DNA of 64,000 nucleotides from CAVSMC01 sp963798655 (GCA_963798655.1 CAWCUH010000023.1:1-64000), one strand, 5' to 3'. Positions 7,273 to 16,934 are shown, counted from the stretch's first letter. Made by a program: numbers and translations. The notes: generated from the letters alone by a model not told the origin.

Positions 7273-9027
7273 GTGGCCGACAACAAGAACCCGGCGACCG
7301 ATCCGCTCGTGCGCGTGCGCAACCTCGGCGTCGGCTTTCGCCTCGACCGCCAACACACGTTCGACGCGGTGAAGGCCATCTCGTTCGACATCGACAGGAA
7401 CAGCACCGTCGCGCTCGTTGGCGAGTCGGGCAGCGGCAAGTCGGTCACCGCGCTGTCGCTGCTCGGTCTGCTGCCGCCGGAGAACTCGGTCATCGATCCG
7501 AGGAGCGAGATACTGTTCGGCGGCCGCAACGTCGTCGGACTTTCCGCCCGCGAGCTTCGCGCGATGCGCGGCGCCGAGATCTCGATGATCTTCCAGGAGC
7601 CGATGACGTCGCTGAACCCGGTGTTCACCGTCGGCTTCCAGCTCGTCGAGGTGCTGCAGCTCCACATGGGCATGAGCGGCGCAAAGGCGCGCAAGCGCGC
7701 GATCGAGGTGCTCGACGAGGTCGGCATTCCCGATCCCGAGTACAAGATCAACGCGTACCCCTCGCAGATGTCCGGCGGCCAGCAGCAGCGGGTGATGATC
7801 GCGATGGCCATCGCGTGCGAGCCGAAGCTGCTGATCGCCGACGAGCCGACGACGGCGCTGGACGTGACGATCCAGAAGCAGATCCTCGAGCTGATCGCCG
7901 CGTTGCAGCGCAAGCACCAGATGTCGGTGCTGTTCATCACGCACGATCTCGCGGTGGTGGGCGAGATCGCCGACTACGTCGTCGTCATGCGCAACGGCGA
8001 GATCCGCGAGCAGGGCCCGGCGCGGTCGGTGTTCGAGACGCCGCGCGACGCCTACACGAAGGCGCTGCTCAAGTGCCGGCCGCAGCTCGAGCGGCGTCCG
8101 GTGCGCCTGCCGGTGATCGACGACTACATGAGCGGCAGCGGTCCGTCCGCGCAGCAGATGGAAGAGCGGCGGCGCGGCGTCACGCCGAGCGATGCGATCG
8201 TGCTCGACGTGAAGAACCTCGGCAAGAACTTCTACTCGCGCGAGGGCCTGTTCGGCAAGCGCAAGTTCGAGGCAGTGAAGGACGTCTCGTTCAAGCTTCC
8301 TAAAGGCAAGACGCTCGGACTCGTCGGCGAATCGGGGTCGGGCAAGACGACCGTCGGCCTCACGCTGATGCGGCTGCACGAGGCGAGCTCCGGCGAAGCG
8401 ATCTTCGAGGGCCGCGACCTGCTTTCGATGTCGCCGCGCGAGTTCATGGCGTACAAGCGGCGCATCCAGATCATCTTCCAGAATCCCTACGCATCGCTCA
8501 ATCCGCGCTTCACCGTCGGCCACATCGTCACCGAGCCGATGATGATCCACGGCATCGGCGCGAACGCACAGGAGCGCACCGAGCGTGCGTTCGAGCTGCT
8601 GCAGAAGGTCGGGTTGCCGGAGGTCTCGTTCTACAAGTACCCGCACGAGTTCTCCGGCGGTCAACGGCAGCGGATCGCGATCGCGCGCTGCCTGACGATG
8701 AAGCCGGACATCCTGATCTGCGACGAATCGGTGTCCGCGCTCGACGTGTCGGTGCAGGCGCAGGTGCTGAACCTGCTGCAGGACCTTCAGGACGAGTTCG
8801 GGCTGTCGTACATCTTCATCTCGCACGACCTCGCGGTGGTCAAGTACATCTCCGACGAGATCATGGTGATGAACGAGGGTCGGATCGTCGAGTCGGCGAA
8901 TTCCGACGAGCTGTACCGAAATCCGCGCGAGTCGTACACGAAGCGGCTGCTCGCGTCGATTCCGAAGGGCTGGCAGGGCGCGGGCAAGCGGCTCGCCGAC
9001 CACGCGTTCAAGCGGCCGGCGGGGTGA
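7273..9027 (+). CDS. Double ABC ATPase for peptide-type uptake (DppD-DppF fusion type)
   Basis: 584-residue protein with two complete ATPase halves, as in YejF/GsiA. Half 1: Walker A GESGSGKS, signature SGGQQQR, Walker B LLIADEPTTALDVT, then HDLAVVGEIADYV. Half 2 (from about residue 315): Walker A GESGSGKT, signature SGGQRQR, LICDESVSALDVS, HDLAVVKYISDEI. Both end with the oligopeptide-transporter C-terminal segment (YTKALLKCRP and YTKRLLASIP). In half 2 the Walker B neighbour reads DESVSALD rather than DEPTSALD, a common variant. GTG start with GAAGGAGA upstream. It drives the two permeases encoded just before it. Confidence 0.93.
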   Translation: MADNKNPATDPLVRVRNLGVGFRLDRQHTFDAVKAISFDIDRNSTVALVGESGSGKSVTALSLLGLLPPENSVIDPRSEILFGGRNVVGLSARELRAMRGAEISMIFQEPMTSLNPVFTVGFQLVEVLQLHMGMSGAKARKRAIEVLDEVGIPDPEYKINAYPSQMSGGQQQRVMIAMAIACEPKLLIADEPTTALDVTIQKQILELIAALQRKHQMSVLFITHDLAVVGEIADYVVVMRNGEIREQGPARSVFETPRDAYTKALLKCRPQLERRPVRLPVIDDYMSGSGPSAQQMEERRRGVTPSDAIVLDVKNLGKNFYSREGLFGKRKFEAVKDVSFKLPKGKTLGLVGESGSGKTTVGLTLMRLHEASSGEAIFEGRDLLSMSPREFMAYKRRIQIIFQNPYASLNPRFTVGHIVTEPMMIHGIGANAQERTERAFELLQKVGLPEVSFYKYPHEFSGGQRQRIAIARCLTMKPDILICDESVSALDVSVQAQVLNLLQDLQDEFGLSYIFISHDLAVVKYISDEIMVMNEGRIVESANSDELYRNPRESYTKRLLASIPKGWQGAGKRLADHAFKRPAG

Positions 9028-9031
9028 AGAG

Positions 9032-9088
9032 GAAATAGGGGACAGACCACGTTTTCGTCAAGCGAAAACGTGGTCTGTCCCCTATTTC
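9032..9088. repeat. Perfect 26-bp-arm palindrome (GGGGACAGACCACG family) between convergent genes
   Basis: Arms at 9032-9057 and 9063-9088 are exact inverted copies with the loop TCAAG. The core is GGGGACAGACCACGTTTTCG. The left arm starts 5 bases after the ATPase stop codon; the right arm's last two bases lie in the stop codon (9087-9089) of the convergent TPR gene. As RNA it forms a strong hairpin in either direction, so it may act as a bidirectional terminator. It shares its core with 4869-4897, suggesting a mobile REP-like family. Confidence 0.85.
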
Positions 9089-10241
9089 AGTGCGCTGCGT
9101 TGATCTTCGCGAGCTTCGCCGCGTAGACGTCGCGGCTGCGCCGATTGGTGCTGTACTCGATCGCGAGCTCGAGCTGCTCGCGCGCCTGCCCGAGATCGCC
9201 GAGCCCGACGTACGCCGCGGCGAGCCAGAAGCGGAACTCGTCGTACGACGGTGCACGGTCCACTTCCTCGGCGAAGAGGGCCCGCGCACGCACGAAGTCG
9301 TGCCGCTGCATCGCGGTGACGCCGCGATGAAAATAAGCGAACGGCGGATTCGGCTCGAGCTTTTCCAGCGCGCGCGACAGCGCGCCGGCTTCGGCGAGTC
9401 GGTTTTGCGCTGTCAGCACGACGGCGAGGTTCGACATCGCGTGCACGCTCGACGGTTCCCGCGCAAGCGCGTAGCGCAGCGCCGACTCCGCCTGCGCGAG
9501 ATCGCCATGCCGCTGGTAGACGACGCCGAGCGTGTTGTACGCGCTCACCATCGCCGGATCCTGCGCGATCGCCGCGCGCGACCACCAGTACGCGTCGTCG
9601 AGCCGCCGCTGCGCGAGCGCCTCGGCCGCCTTGTTGTTCATGTACATCGCGACGATCGTCGCTTCGCCGACTTCGCGCGTGCGAAGACCGCGCGTCTCGC
9701 TCGATGGCAGGAAATCGACCGTCACGCGGTCTGCTTCATGGCGGCCCGAATGCACGTCGATCATGTTGCGGCCGAGCGCGACGTTGACGTGCGCGCTGAA
9801 GAACTGGATGTCGCCGCTGCGGCTCCACGTGTCGTCGACGTACACGATCTGGTAGCGGACCGGCACGTCGATCTCGCGCGCGAACGCGCCGGTCATGATC
9901 GCGAGCGACAGGCAATTGCCGGCGCGCGCAGCGAATGCCTCGGCGGCGCTGCGCGTCATCTCGGAGTCGTATTCGAGGCGCAGCTGCCGGGCGCTGTACA
10001 GCGCCTCGAGCAGCGCTTCGCGGCGGCCGGCGATGCGAATGCGACCGGCGATGTGCGCATCCGAGTAGCGCTTCATGTCGTCGCTCATCGCGAGCACGTC
10101 GCGCGCGTCGATGCGCACCGACGCCGGCTCGAACAGCCGATCGTCGAACAGCCGCTCGGGCGGCGGCGTTGCCGGCGGAGTCGACGCGCACGAGGCGAGC
10201 AGCGCGCACAGCACGACGACGGACATTGCGATGCGAACCAT
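9087..10241 (-). CDS. TPR-repeat lipoprotein with transglutaminase-like N-terminal half
   Basis: 384 residues. The N-terminus (MVRIAMSVVVLCALLASCAS) has a lipobox LLASC, so it is probably a lipoprotein. Residues about 85-190 resemble a transglutaminase-like/hemagglutinin-type module: ARAGNCLSLAIMTGAFAREI carries the candidate Cys, and FFSAHVNVAL the candidate His. The C-terminal half is a run of TPR units (AYNTLGVVYQRHGDLAQAES, AMSNLAVVLTAQNRLAEAGA, and others). It is convergent with the ABC transporter and downstream of the TldE-type gene. Whether the transglutaminase-like part is active is unknown. Confidence 0.75.
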   Translation of the reverse strand: MVRIAMSVVVLCALLASCASTPPATPPPERLFDDRLFEPASVRIDARDVLAMSDDMKRYSDAHIAGRIRIAGRREALLEALYSARQLRLEYDSEMTRSAAEAFAARAGNCLSLAIMTGAFAREIDVPVRYQIVYVDDTWSRSGDIQFFSAHVNVALGRNMIDVHSGRHEADRVTVDFLPSSETRGLRTREVGEATIVAMYMNNKAAEALAQRRLDDAYWWSRAAIAQDPAMVSAYNTLGVVYQRHGDLAQAESALRYALAREPSSVHAMSNLAVVLTAQNRLAEAGALSRALEKLEPNPPFAYFHRGVTAMQRHDFVRARALFAEEVDRAPSYDEFRFWLAAAYVGLGDLGQAREQLELAIEYSTNRRSRDVYAAKLAKINAAH

Positions 10242-10259
10242 GCGATTCTCGCCGTCGCG

Positions 10260-11609
10260 CTACAGCGTGAACGTCATCTCGGAGAGCAGCGCGCCCGGCG
10301 TGCGCGTGCTCGACAGCGAGCGCGCGCCGTACGTGCTGCTGTCGAGGATGAGCTCGGTCTGCGCGCTCAGCGCCTCGAGATTGGAGCCGAGCATCCGGTA
10401 CAGCGTGTCGTCGAAGCGCAGCACGTCGACCGGTGCGACGATGCGCCCGCTTTCGACCCAGAACGTCGCGAAGCGCGTCATGCCGGTCATCCGGCACGCT
10501 GGCCGGTCCGAGTAGTTCAGGTAGTGCAGATTGCCGATTGCAAGTCCGGTGTCCAGAGCAGCGAGCGCGTCGGCGTCGTCGAGGTCGCCTGCGGCGAGCG
10601 AAATCGACTCCGGCGCCTCGGCGGCGTTCGCGCCGTTGGTCGCGAGGTCGAATTCGCGCGCCGTTCGCGGCGAGCACAGCGATCCGGCAAGGCGGCCCTC
10701 GCCGATCAGCGATACGCGTCCAGGCCGCGCGAATCCCTCGGCCTGGAACGCCGGCGACACCGCGTCGGCAGTCGCCTCGTCGATCGACACCCGCGCATCG
10801 AGCTGCGCTTCGCCGCGTTGCATGCGCAGCAGCGGGCTTTGCCGCGTCGCGAGCGCGCGTGCGGAGAAGCTGTTCCACGACAGCAGCGAGAGCAACTCGT
10901 CCATCGCCGCCGGCGCGAGATACGCGCGGTAGGTGCCGGGCGACAGTTGCTTCGGCGGGCGCGCGATCTGCGCCAGCCCGTCGCGCGCGGCGCTCATCTT
11001 GGCCGCGAACGCCCGGTCGTCCCAGGCGAAGCCCGACAGCGCGGACTTCACCGCCTTGTCGGCGCGATGGTAGAGGCTCCACTGCAGGTTGAACGACGTC
11101 GCCTCGTGCCAGTTGCGCTGCCCGAACGAGTTCGCGAAGCCGCGATACACCGGGCCGCCCGCGTAGAGCCCGACGAGGTCGAGATCATCGGCAGCCGCGA
11201 GCACGGTGGCGACGATCGCTTCGGCGGGCGGCAGCCGACCGCCACGCACGGCGCGGCTCGACGCCGCTTGCGTTGCGTAGAGCAGGTGCGGATCGTCTTC
11301 GAGATCGGCAAACGCCGCGCGCAACGACGCGATCGCAGAAGCGATCAGCGGCTGGTCGCGCGCCGGGTCGCCGGACAGCGCAAGCCGCTGCGAAGCGTGC
11401 CGCTCGCCCAGAATGAGATCGACGTCGAGCGAGCGCTGGACGACGCTGCCCGGCTGGCGAACGCGGCCGCGATTGAAGCGGACGAAGTCGGAGACTTCGG
11501 CAGCGAACACCGCCGTGTAGCGCTCGCCCGCGTGCAGGAGCGCATCGAGCGACGCCGCGACGTCGTTGAAGTACGTTTCCATCGTGCCGTGCGCGATCGG
11601 TGCGTTCAT
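10260..11609 (-). CDS. TldE/PmbA-type metalloprotease-family protein
   Basis: 449-residue partner of the TldD-type gene immediately upstream. Start is MNAPIAHGTMETYFNDVAAS, whose ATG overlaps the TldD stop (ATGA); an open extension upstream is just the TldD coding region in another frame. The family fold is visible in GERYTAVFAAEVSDFVRFN, the C-terminal SDRPACRMTGMTRFATFWVE and RFDDTLYRMLGSNLEAL. It lacks the HExxxH metal motif, as expected for the non-metal-binding subunit. TldD/TldE complexes degrade unfolded peptides and mature some ribosomally made peptides. Because tldD is frameshifted here, the pair may be inactive unless the shift is an assembly error. Confidence 0.8.
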   Translation of the reverse strand: MNAPIAHGTMETYFNDVAASLDALLHAGERYTAVFAAEVSDFVRFNRGRVRQPGSVVQRSLDVDLILGERHASQRLALSGDPARDQPLIASAIASLRAAFADLEDDPHLLYATQAASSRAVRGGRLPPAEAIVATVLAAADDLDLVGLYAGGPVYRGFANSFGQRNWHEATSFNLQWSLYHRADKAVKSALSGFAWDDRAFAAKMSAARDGLAQIARPPKQLSPGTYRAYLAPAAMDELLSLLSWNSFSARALATRQSPLLRMQRGEAQLDARVSIDEATADAVSPAFQAEGFARPGRVSLIGEGRLAGSLCSPRTAREFDLATNGANAAEAPESISLAAGDLDDADALAALDTGLAIGNLHYLNYSDRPACRMTGMTRFATFWVESGRIVAPVDVLRFDDTLYRMLGSNLEALSAQTELILDSSTYGARSLSSTRTPGALLSEMTFTL

Positions 11610-13056
11610 GCGTCGTGGCCGCCGAACACTGCGACGTTCCTGAACACGCATGCGGGCGACGCGTGGCCGACATGGATCACCTGCGACGGCTCGCCCTTGC
11701 CGCAATACGGCGATCCGAGCACCTGCGTCGTCGACGCCTCGCCGACGTTCGCGAGGCTGCGCCAGAAGCTCGCCGACACGCCGCGGTAGTTGGGGTTCTT
11801 GACGACGGCGCCGAGCTTGCCGTTATCGATCAGCCGCGCACGCTCGCAGCCGAACTGGAACTTGTTGCGCGAATCGTCGATCGACCACGAGCAGTTCGTT
11901 TCCATCATCACGCCGTGCTCGATGCCTTCGATCATCTGCTCGAGCGTCGACGTGCCCGGCTCGAGATTGAGGTTCGCCATGCGGTCGATCGGCGGGCGAT
12001 TCCAGCTCGTTGCGCGCGCGTTGGCGACGCACCGGCGACACCGGCACGCGCCTGCGAAATGGCGCCGCCAAGCGGACGCTCGAGGATGCCGTCGCGAATC
12101 AGGTACACCTTCTCGGCAGGCGTGCCGTCATCGTCCCAGCCGTAGCTCGCGAGCTCTTCGCGCCGCGTCGGATCGAACGTGATGTTGAGCAGCGGCGAGC
12201 CGTAACGATACGAGCCGAACATGTCCGGCGTGACGAAGCTCGTGCCCGCGAAGTTGCGCTCGTCGCCGAGAATGCGGTCGAGTTCGAGCGGATGGCCGAT
12301 CGACTCGTGGATCTGCAGGATCATCTGGTCGGGCAGCAGCAGCACGTCCATCGTTCCCGTCGGGCAGTTCGCCGCCATGACGAGCTCGATCGCCTCCAGG
12401 GCGATACGCCGCCCGGCGCCGACGAAGCGCGCACGCTCGAGCACTTCGTCGCCGCCTTGCTGGCAGATGCCGCGGTAGCCGTTCAACGAGCGGCTCTGCG
12501 TGTCGCCGTTCGCGTGGGCGGTCGCCGACACGGCGGGCAACAAGTAGCGGAAATGCTGAACGATGTCGCCGCCCTCGCTCGTGACCAGGCGCTGCGTCGA
12601 CGTGCGCACCTCGACGCTTGCCTCCCAGTCGACGATGCGCTCGTCGATCGCCGCTGCGCGCGACTCGGCGTGCAGCAGGTCGTACCAATCGCGGCGCGAG
12701 CGTCGCGCGGCATCGAACGACGGCGACGCGTACTCGCCGCGCGTCGCCGGGCGCGGCAGCCTACGTGAATCGAAGATCGCGAGCGGCGCTGTCGCGCGCG
12801 CCCAGTGCGTTGCGCGCTCGAGCATCTCGCGCACGCCTGCCCGCGACACGTCGGCCGTCGCGGCGTAGCCGTACCCGCCCGCGGCGTACACCGTCGCCAT
12901 CACGCCGCGGTCGCTCGACGCGGACAGCGGCAGCGCGACGTTCTTGCGCACGCAGTACATCTCGCTCGCGTCCTCGACGTAGCGCAGCGACCAGAAGTCG
13001 ACGTCGACCGGCAGCGCGGCTGCGTCGGGCTGGGGAAAGCGATTGGCGTCGGGCAT
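11606..13056 (-). pseudogene. tldD: TldD-type zinc metalloprotease, frameshifted near its C-terminal quarter
   Basis: The 5' part (start MPDANRFPQPDAAALPVDVD at 13056) runs in one frame through the zinc motif QIHESIGHPLELDR (HExxxH) to ERPLGGAISQARAGVAG. It then leaves frame near 12030. The remainder, from NRPPIDRMANLNLEPGTSTL to VFRNVAVFGGHDA, continues in another frame to the stop at 11606. Reading across the junction restores a family-like sequence (AGVAG then VANARATSWNRPPIDR), so one base appears missing or two extra near 12026-12034. The catalytic half is intact, but the C-terminal domain would be lost. It may be a true lesion or a consensus error. Confidence 0.8.
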
Positions 13057-13082
13057 CGGGATAGTTTGGACAGACGGCTTAA

Positions 13083-13580
13083 TTATGCCGGGGGGCCGGC
13101 GAGCGCGTCGAGGGACGCCCCGGTGACGCGGACGATGCGCCAGTCGGGCAGTACGCTCGCGCCGAGGCGGCGGTAGAACTCGATCGCCGGCGCGTTCCAG
13201 TCGAGCACGCTCCATTCGAAGCGCGCGCAGCCGCGCTCGACTGCGATCGCCGCGAGCGCGCGCAACAGCGCCTTGCCGATGCCCTGCCGACGGTGCGCCG
13301 GCAGCACGAAAAGATCTTCGAGCCAAATGCCCGGGCGGCCGGCGAACGTCGAAAAATGATGGAAAAACAGTGCGAATGCGACTGGAACCTCGCCTTTGTC
13401 GCAAAGCAGCACCTCGGCCACGGGTCTCGTGCCGAAGAGCGCATCGTGGATGTCGCTTTCCGAGGCGACGTGCAGGTGCGTCAGCCGCTCGTATTGTGCG
13501 AGCGACGCGATCATCGCGTGGATCGCGGGCACGTCCGCGGGCCGGGCGGCGCGAAGCGTGAAACCGGCGGACGCGCTCAC
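13083..13580 (-). CDS. GNAT N-acetyltransferase (SAT/diamine-acetyltransferase-like)
   Basis: 165-residue single-domain GNAT protein. The acetyl-CoA loop is seen as LEDLFVLPAHRRQGIGKALL (Q/RxxGxG/A pattern), followed by CARFEWSVLDWNAPAIEFYRRLGA, typical of the spermidine/amino-acid acetyltransferase subgroup. The start is a GTG at 13578-13580 that overlaps the stop of the upstream GNAT gene (GTGA), so the two are translationally coupled. Substrate not determinable from sequence. Confidence 0.82.
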   Translation of the reverse strand: MSASAGFTLRAARPADVPAIHAMIASLAQYERLTHLHVASESDIHDALFGTRPVAEVLLCDKGEVPVAFALFFHHFSTFAGRPGIWLEDLFVLPAHRRQGIGKALLRALAAIAVERGCARFEWSVLDWNAPAIEFYRRLGASVLPDWRIVRVTGASLDALAGPPA

Positions 13581-14068
13581 AGACGCCTGCCGAGAATCGC
13601 CAGGTCGCGCTCGACGCCGTCCATCTCGGCGACGCGCGGCAGCCGTCCCCATGCGGCGAAGGCAGCGCGCTCGAACAGCGCGATGGAAGCGGCGTTGTGG
13701 GCGAACACGAAGGCGAGCATCGTGCGCACGCCGAGTGACGGTGCACCGGCGATCGCGTGCGACAGCAGCGAACGGCCGATGCCGCGGCGCTGCGCCTGCG
13801 CGGCGACATAGACGCCCGTCTCGACGGTCGAGCGATACGCGGGGCGGCCGTAGAACGAGCGCAGCGACAGCCAGCCGTCGACGGCGCCCGCGCCACTCGT
13901 GTGCACCCAGAGCGGGCGACGTGCGGCATCGAATTCGGCAAACCATGCCCTGCGGGCAGCCACGGTCACCGGCTCGGTGTCCGCCGTTGCCATCCGACCG
14001 GGAATCGAGGCGTTGTAGATCGCAACGATCTGCGGCAAATCAGCAGCTTGTGCGTGGCGTATCGGCAC
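13577..14068 (-). CDS. GNAT acetyltransferase, phosphinothricin-acetyltransferase-like
   Basis: 163 residues starting MPIRHAQAADLPQIVAIYNA, typical of the PAT/Pat-like GNAT branch. IVAIYNASIPGRMATADTEP, the TVETGVYVAAQAQRRGIGRS acetyl-CoA loop, and the HNAASIALFERAAF helix are all visible. Many members acetylate amino-acid-like toxins or metabolites such as methionine sulfone, but this cannot be decided here. First gene of the coupled GNAT pair; divergent from the TonB-dependent receptor gene at 14223. Confidence 0.82.
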   Translation of the reverse strand: MPIRHAQAADLPQIVAIYNASIPGRMATADTEPVTVAARRAWFAEFDAARRPLWVHTSGAGAVDGWLSLRSFYGRPAYRSTVETGVYVAAQAQRRGIGRSLLSHAIAGAPSLGVRTMLAFVFAHNAASIALFERAAFAAWGRLPRVAEMDGVERDLAILGRRL

Positions 14069-14167
14069 GATTGGCAGATTTGCAACAACTCCGCGGCGGC
14101 CATTGTAACAACCGCGCCATTTCGTTGCTGGCCGGGGAACGCGTGCGGTAATGTCGCAGGCGTGTGC

Positions 14168-14193
14168 CGAAAGGCGGGAATTTTCGCCTTTTA
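14168..14193 (+). promoter_or_regulatory. Hairpin in the 5' leader of the receptor gene
   Basis: AAAGGCG (14170-14176) pairs with CGCCTTT (14185-14191) around GGAATTTT and is followed by T and TACG, about 30 bases before the receptor ATG. It resembles a weak attenuator or RNA-stability stem. Seen in sequence only; no known riboswitch class is recognised. Confidence 0.35.
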
Positions 14194-14222
14194 CGTTTCA
14201 TCATCTTCTGGGGGTCCACAAC

Positions 14223-16934
14223 ATGACGTTTGAACGCAAGAAGGTTGCGACCGCGCTCGCCCATATCCTGGGCATTGGCGGCGCCGCTGCGCTGGTGGCG
14301 GCACCCGCTCAGGCGCAATCCGACATTCGCGTCGAAGTGACCGGCTCGAACATCAAGCGGGTGGAGGGCGAGGGCGCGTTGCCCGTGCAGACGATCACAC
14401 GCGAGGAGATCAACAAGACCGGCGTGCAGACGACGTTCGAGTTGCTCGACCGGCTGTCGGCGTCGATGTCGTTCAACAACTACAACGAAACGATTGCGCT
14501 CGGCGACGCGGCGCGGCCGGGCTTTGCCGGCGTGTCGCTGCGCGGCCTCGGACCCGATAAGACGCTGGTGCTGCTGAACGGCCGGCGGATCACCAACTTC
14601 GCGCTCGGTGTCGGCAACCCCGGCGTCGACCTCAACGCGATCCCGATCTCGGCGATCGAGCGCGTCGAGATCCTGAAGGACGGCGCGTCCGCGATCTACG
14701 GCACGGATGCGATCGCTGGCGTGATCAACTTCATCACGCGCAAGGACTTCACCGGCGTCGAGCTGTCCGCTCGCTACGACAAGCCTGAAGACACCGGCGG
14801 CGAGCAGACGCGCGCCAACGTCACTGCCGGCTTCGGCGATCTCGCCAAGCAGAGATTCAACGGCTGGATCACTTTCGACTGGCAGAAGAACGAAGCACTG
14901 GCCGCGAAGGACCGCGAATTCTCGAAGACGGCGTACCTGCCGAGCCTCGGCCTCGATCGCACGTCCGGCAACTCGTTCCCGGCCAACGTGCTCGTCCCCG
15001 CCGGCCGCAACCCGAGCGATCCGACGCCAAACGCAGGCGCCAGCGTGCTCTCGCCGGTGTGTGCGCCGCCGGTGTCGTTCCCGACCACCGCCTCGCCGCA
15101 CCAGTGCCGCTACGACTACGCGAGCCGAATCGACATCATCGACCCGTCCGAGCGCTACAACGTCCTCGGCCGGCTGACGTGGCAGTTCCTGCCCGACCAC
15201 CAGGCGTTCCTCGATGCGGCGTACTCGCACAACAAGTTCACGTTCGCGATCTCCGAGGTGCCCTGGTCGGAAGGCGTGACCGGCAACCCGCTGCAGCTGC
15301 CGCCGACGTCGCCGTTCTATCCGACGGCGTGGCTGCAGGCGAACTACCCGGATCTCGTCGGCCAGCCGCTCGACGTGCTGTGGCGCACGATTCCCGCCGG
15401 CCGGCGCACCGACCAGTCGACGACCGAGCAGACGCGCGTCGTTGCCGGCGTCAAGGGTACGGTGTTCAAGAACTGGGACTACGAGGCCGCGTACAACTAC
15501 AACAAGAGCGAGGTGCACGACCGCTACATCGACGGCTGGCTCGACGAGGCGATCGCGGCGCCGCTGTTCGCGTCGGGCATCCTGAACCCGTTCGGCGATC
15601 TCGGCGCGGCCGGCGAAGCGGCGTTGCAGACGGCGAAAGTCAACCAGGAAGTGCAGGGTGCGACCGGCACGGTGCAATCCGGTGACTTCAAGCTGTCCGG
15701 CGACGTGTACCAGCTTCCCGCGGGTCCGCTCGGACTCGCCGTCGGCGGCGAGTACCGGCGCGAGGAGCTCGAGCAGTTTCGCGCCGACATCCTCTCGTCC
15801 GGCCGCGTGATAGGCGGCGGCGGCCCGCTGCAGAGCATTCCGAACGTGGATCGCAATGTGAAGGCGGTATTCGCCGAGCTGAACGTCCCGATCGTGAAGA
15901 CGCTCGAGGCGCAGCTCGCCGTGCGCTACGACGACTACAGCGACTTCGGCAACACGACCAACCCGAAGGTGGCATTGCGCTGGCAGCCGACGCGCCAGGT
16001 CCTCATGCGCGCGTCGTACAGCAAGGGCTTCCATGCGCCGTCGCTGATCGACCTGTACCTGCCGACGTACCTTACCAATACGCTGGGTTCGTTCAGCGAC
16101 CCGCTGCGCTGCCCGACGACGCAGTCGCCGCTCGATTGCGACATCCAGTTCAACAAGCAGCAGGGCGGCAATCCGCAGCTGAAGCCGGAGCGCGCGACGA
16201 ACGTCACGGCCGGCATCGTGCTCGAGCCGTTCGATCCGCTGTCGATGAGCTTCGACTGGTTCCGCATCGACGCGAAGGACCTGCTGGGTCAGACGTCGGA
16301 GGACACGATCGCGCCGACGATGTCCGACCTGAACAGCCCGTACATCGTCCGCGGTCCGGTCGACCCGCGCTTCCCGAACCTGCCGGGTCCGATCCTCTAC
16401 TTCGTCGCTCCGACGCAGAACGTGGGCAAGACGCTCGTATCGGGCATCGACACCGACATCTCGTTCCGCTTCCCGAAGTTCACCTACGGCCAGATCACGG
16501 CGCGGCTTAACGGAACGTACTATTACCACTACAAGCAGCTGCAGGACGACGGCTCGTTGCCGAACTTCGTCGGCACGCGAAGCGACTTCGGTTCGATTCC
16601 GCGCTGGCGCCACGTCGCCGTGGTCGACTGGACCTACGGTCCGTGGAACGCGACGCTGGTGCAAACCTACACGCATCACTACAGCGAGGACTGTCTGGGG
16701 GGCGATCCGTCCGGATGCGAGACGCGCACCGTCGGCGCGTACGACGTGTACGACATCTCGGGAGCGTACTCGGGCTTCAAGAACACGACGATCCGCCTTG
16801 GCGTGCGTAACGTGTTCGACCGCAATCCGCCGCTGTCGAACCAGAACGCGACGTTCCAGGTCGGCTACGATCCGTCGTACGCCGACCCGCGCGGTCGCAC
16901 GTTCTTCGCGTCGATCCGCTACGCGTTCAAGTAG
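14223..16934 (+). CDS. TonB-dependent outer-membrane receptor
   Basis: 903 residues. A signal peptide ending AAPAQAQS is followed by a plug domain: VEVTGSNIKRVEGEGALPVQ, VSLRGLGPDKTLVLLNGRRI, IPISAIERVEILKDGASAIYG and TDAIAGVINFITRKDF. The barrel portion includes RASYSKGFHAPSLIDLYLPT and KPERATNVTAGIVLEPFDPL, and ends in RTFFASIRYAFK with the terminal aromatic expected of an outer-membrane beta-barrel. The style (iron complex outer-membrane recepter, long loops) is that of the oligosaccharide/peptide-type receptors with two ExbDs nearby rather than a classical siderophore receptor, but the ligand is unknown. A GGGGG tract before the ATG supports the start. Followed by a terminator, then the TonB energising genes. 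Confidence 0.9.
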   Translation: MTFERKKVATALAHILGIGGAAALVAAPAQAQSDIRVEVTGSNIKRVEGEGALPVQTITREEINKTGVQTTFELLDRLSASMSFNNYNETIALGDAARPGFAGVSLRGLGPDKTLVLLNGRRITNFALGVGNPGVDLNAIPISAIERVEILKDGASAIYGTDAIAGVINFITRKDFTGVELSARYDKPEDTGGEQTRANVTAGFGDLAKQRFNGWITFDWQKNEALAAKDREFSKTAYLPSLGLDRTSGNSFPANVLVPAGRNPSDPTPNAGASVLSPVCAPPVSFPTTASPHQCRYDYASRIDIIDPSERYNVLGRLTWQFLPDHQAFLDAAYSHNKFTFAISEVPWSEGVTGNPLQLPPTSPFYPTAWLQANYPDLVGQPLDVLWRTIPAGRRTDQSTTEQTRVVAGVKGTVFKNWDYEAAYNYNKSEVHDRYIDGWLDEAIAAPLFASGILNPFGDLGAAGEAALQTAKVNQEVQGATGTVQSGDFKLSGDVYQLPAGPLGLAVGGEYRREELEQFRADILSSGRVIGGGGPLQSIPNVDRNVKAVFAELNVPIVKTLEAQLAVRYDDYSDFGNTTNPKVALRWQPTRQVLMRASYSKGFHAPSLIDLYLPTYLTNTLGSFSDPLRCPTTQSPLDCDIQFNKQQGGNPQLKPERATNVTAGIVLEPFDPLSMSFDWFRIDAKDLLGQTSEDTIAPTMSDLNSPYIVRGPVDPRFPNLPGPILYFVAPTQNVGKTLVSGIDTDISFRFPKFTYGQITARLNGTYYYHYKQLQDDGSLPNFVGTRSDFGSIPRWRHVAVVDWTYGPWNATLVQTYTHHYSEDCLGGDPSGCETRTVGAYDVYDISGAYSGFKNTTIRLGVRNVFDRNPPLSNQNATFQVGYDPSYADPRGRTFFASIRYAFK

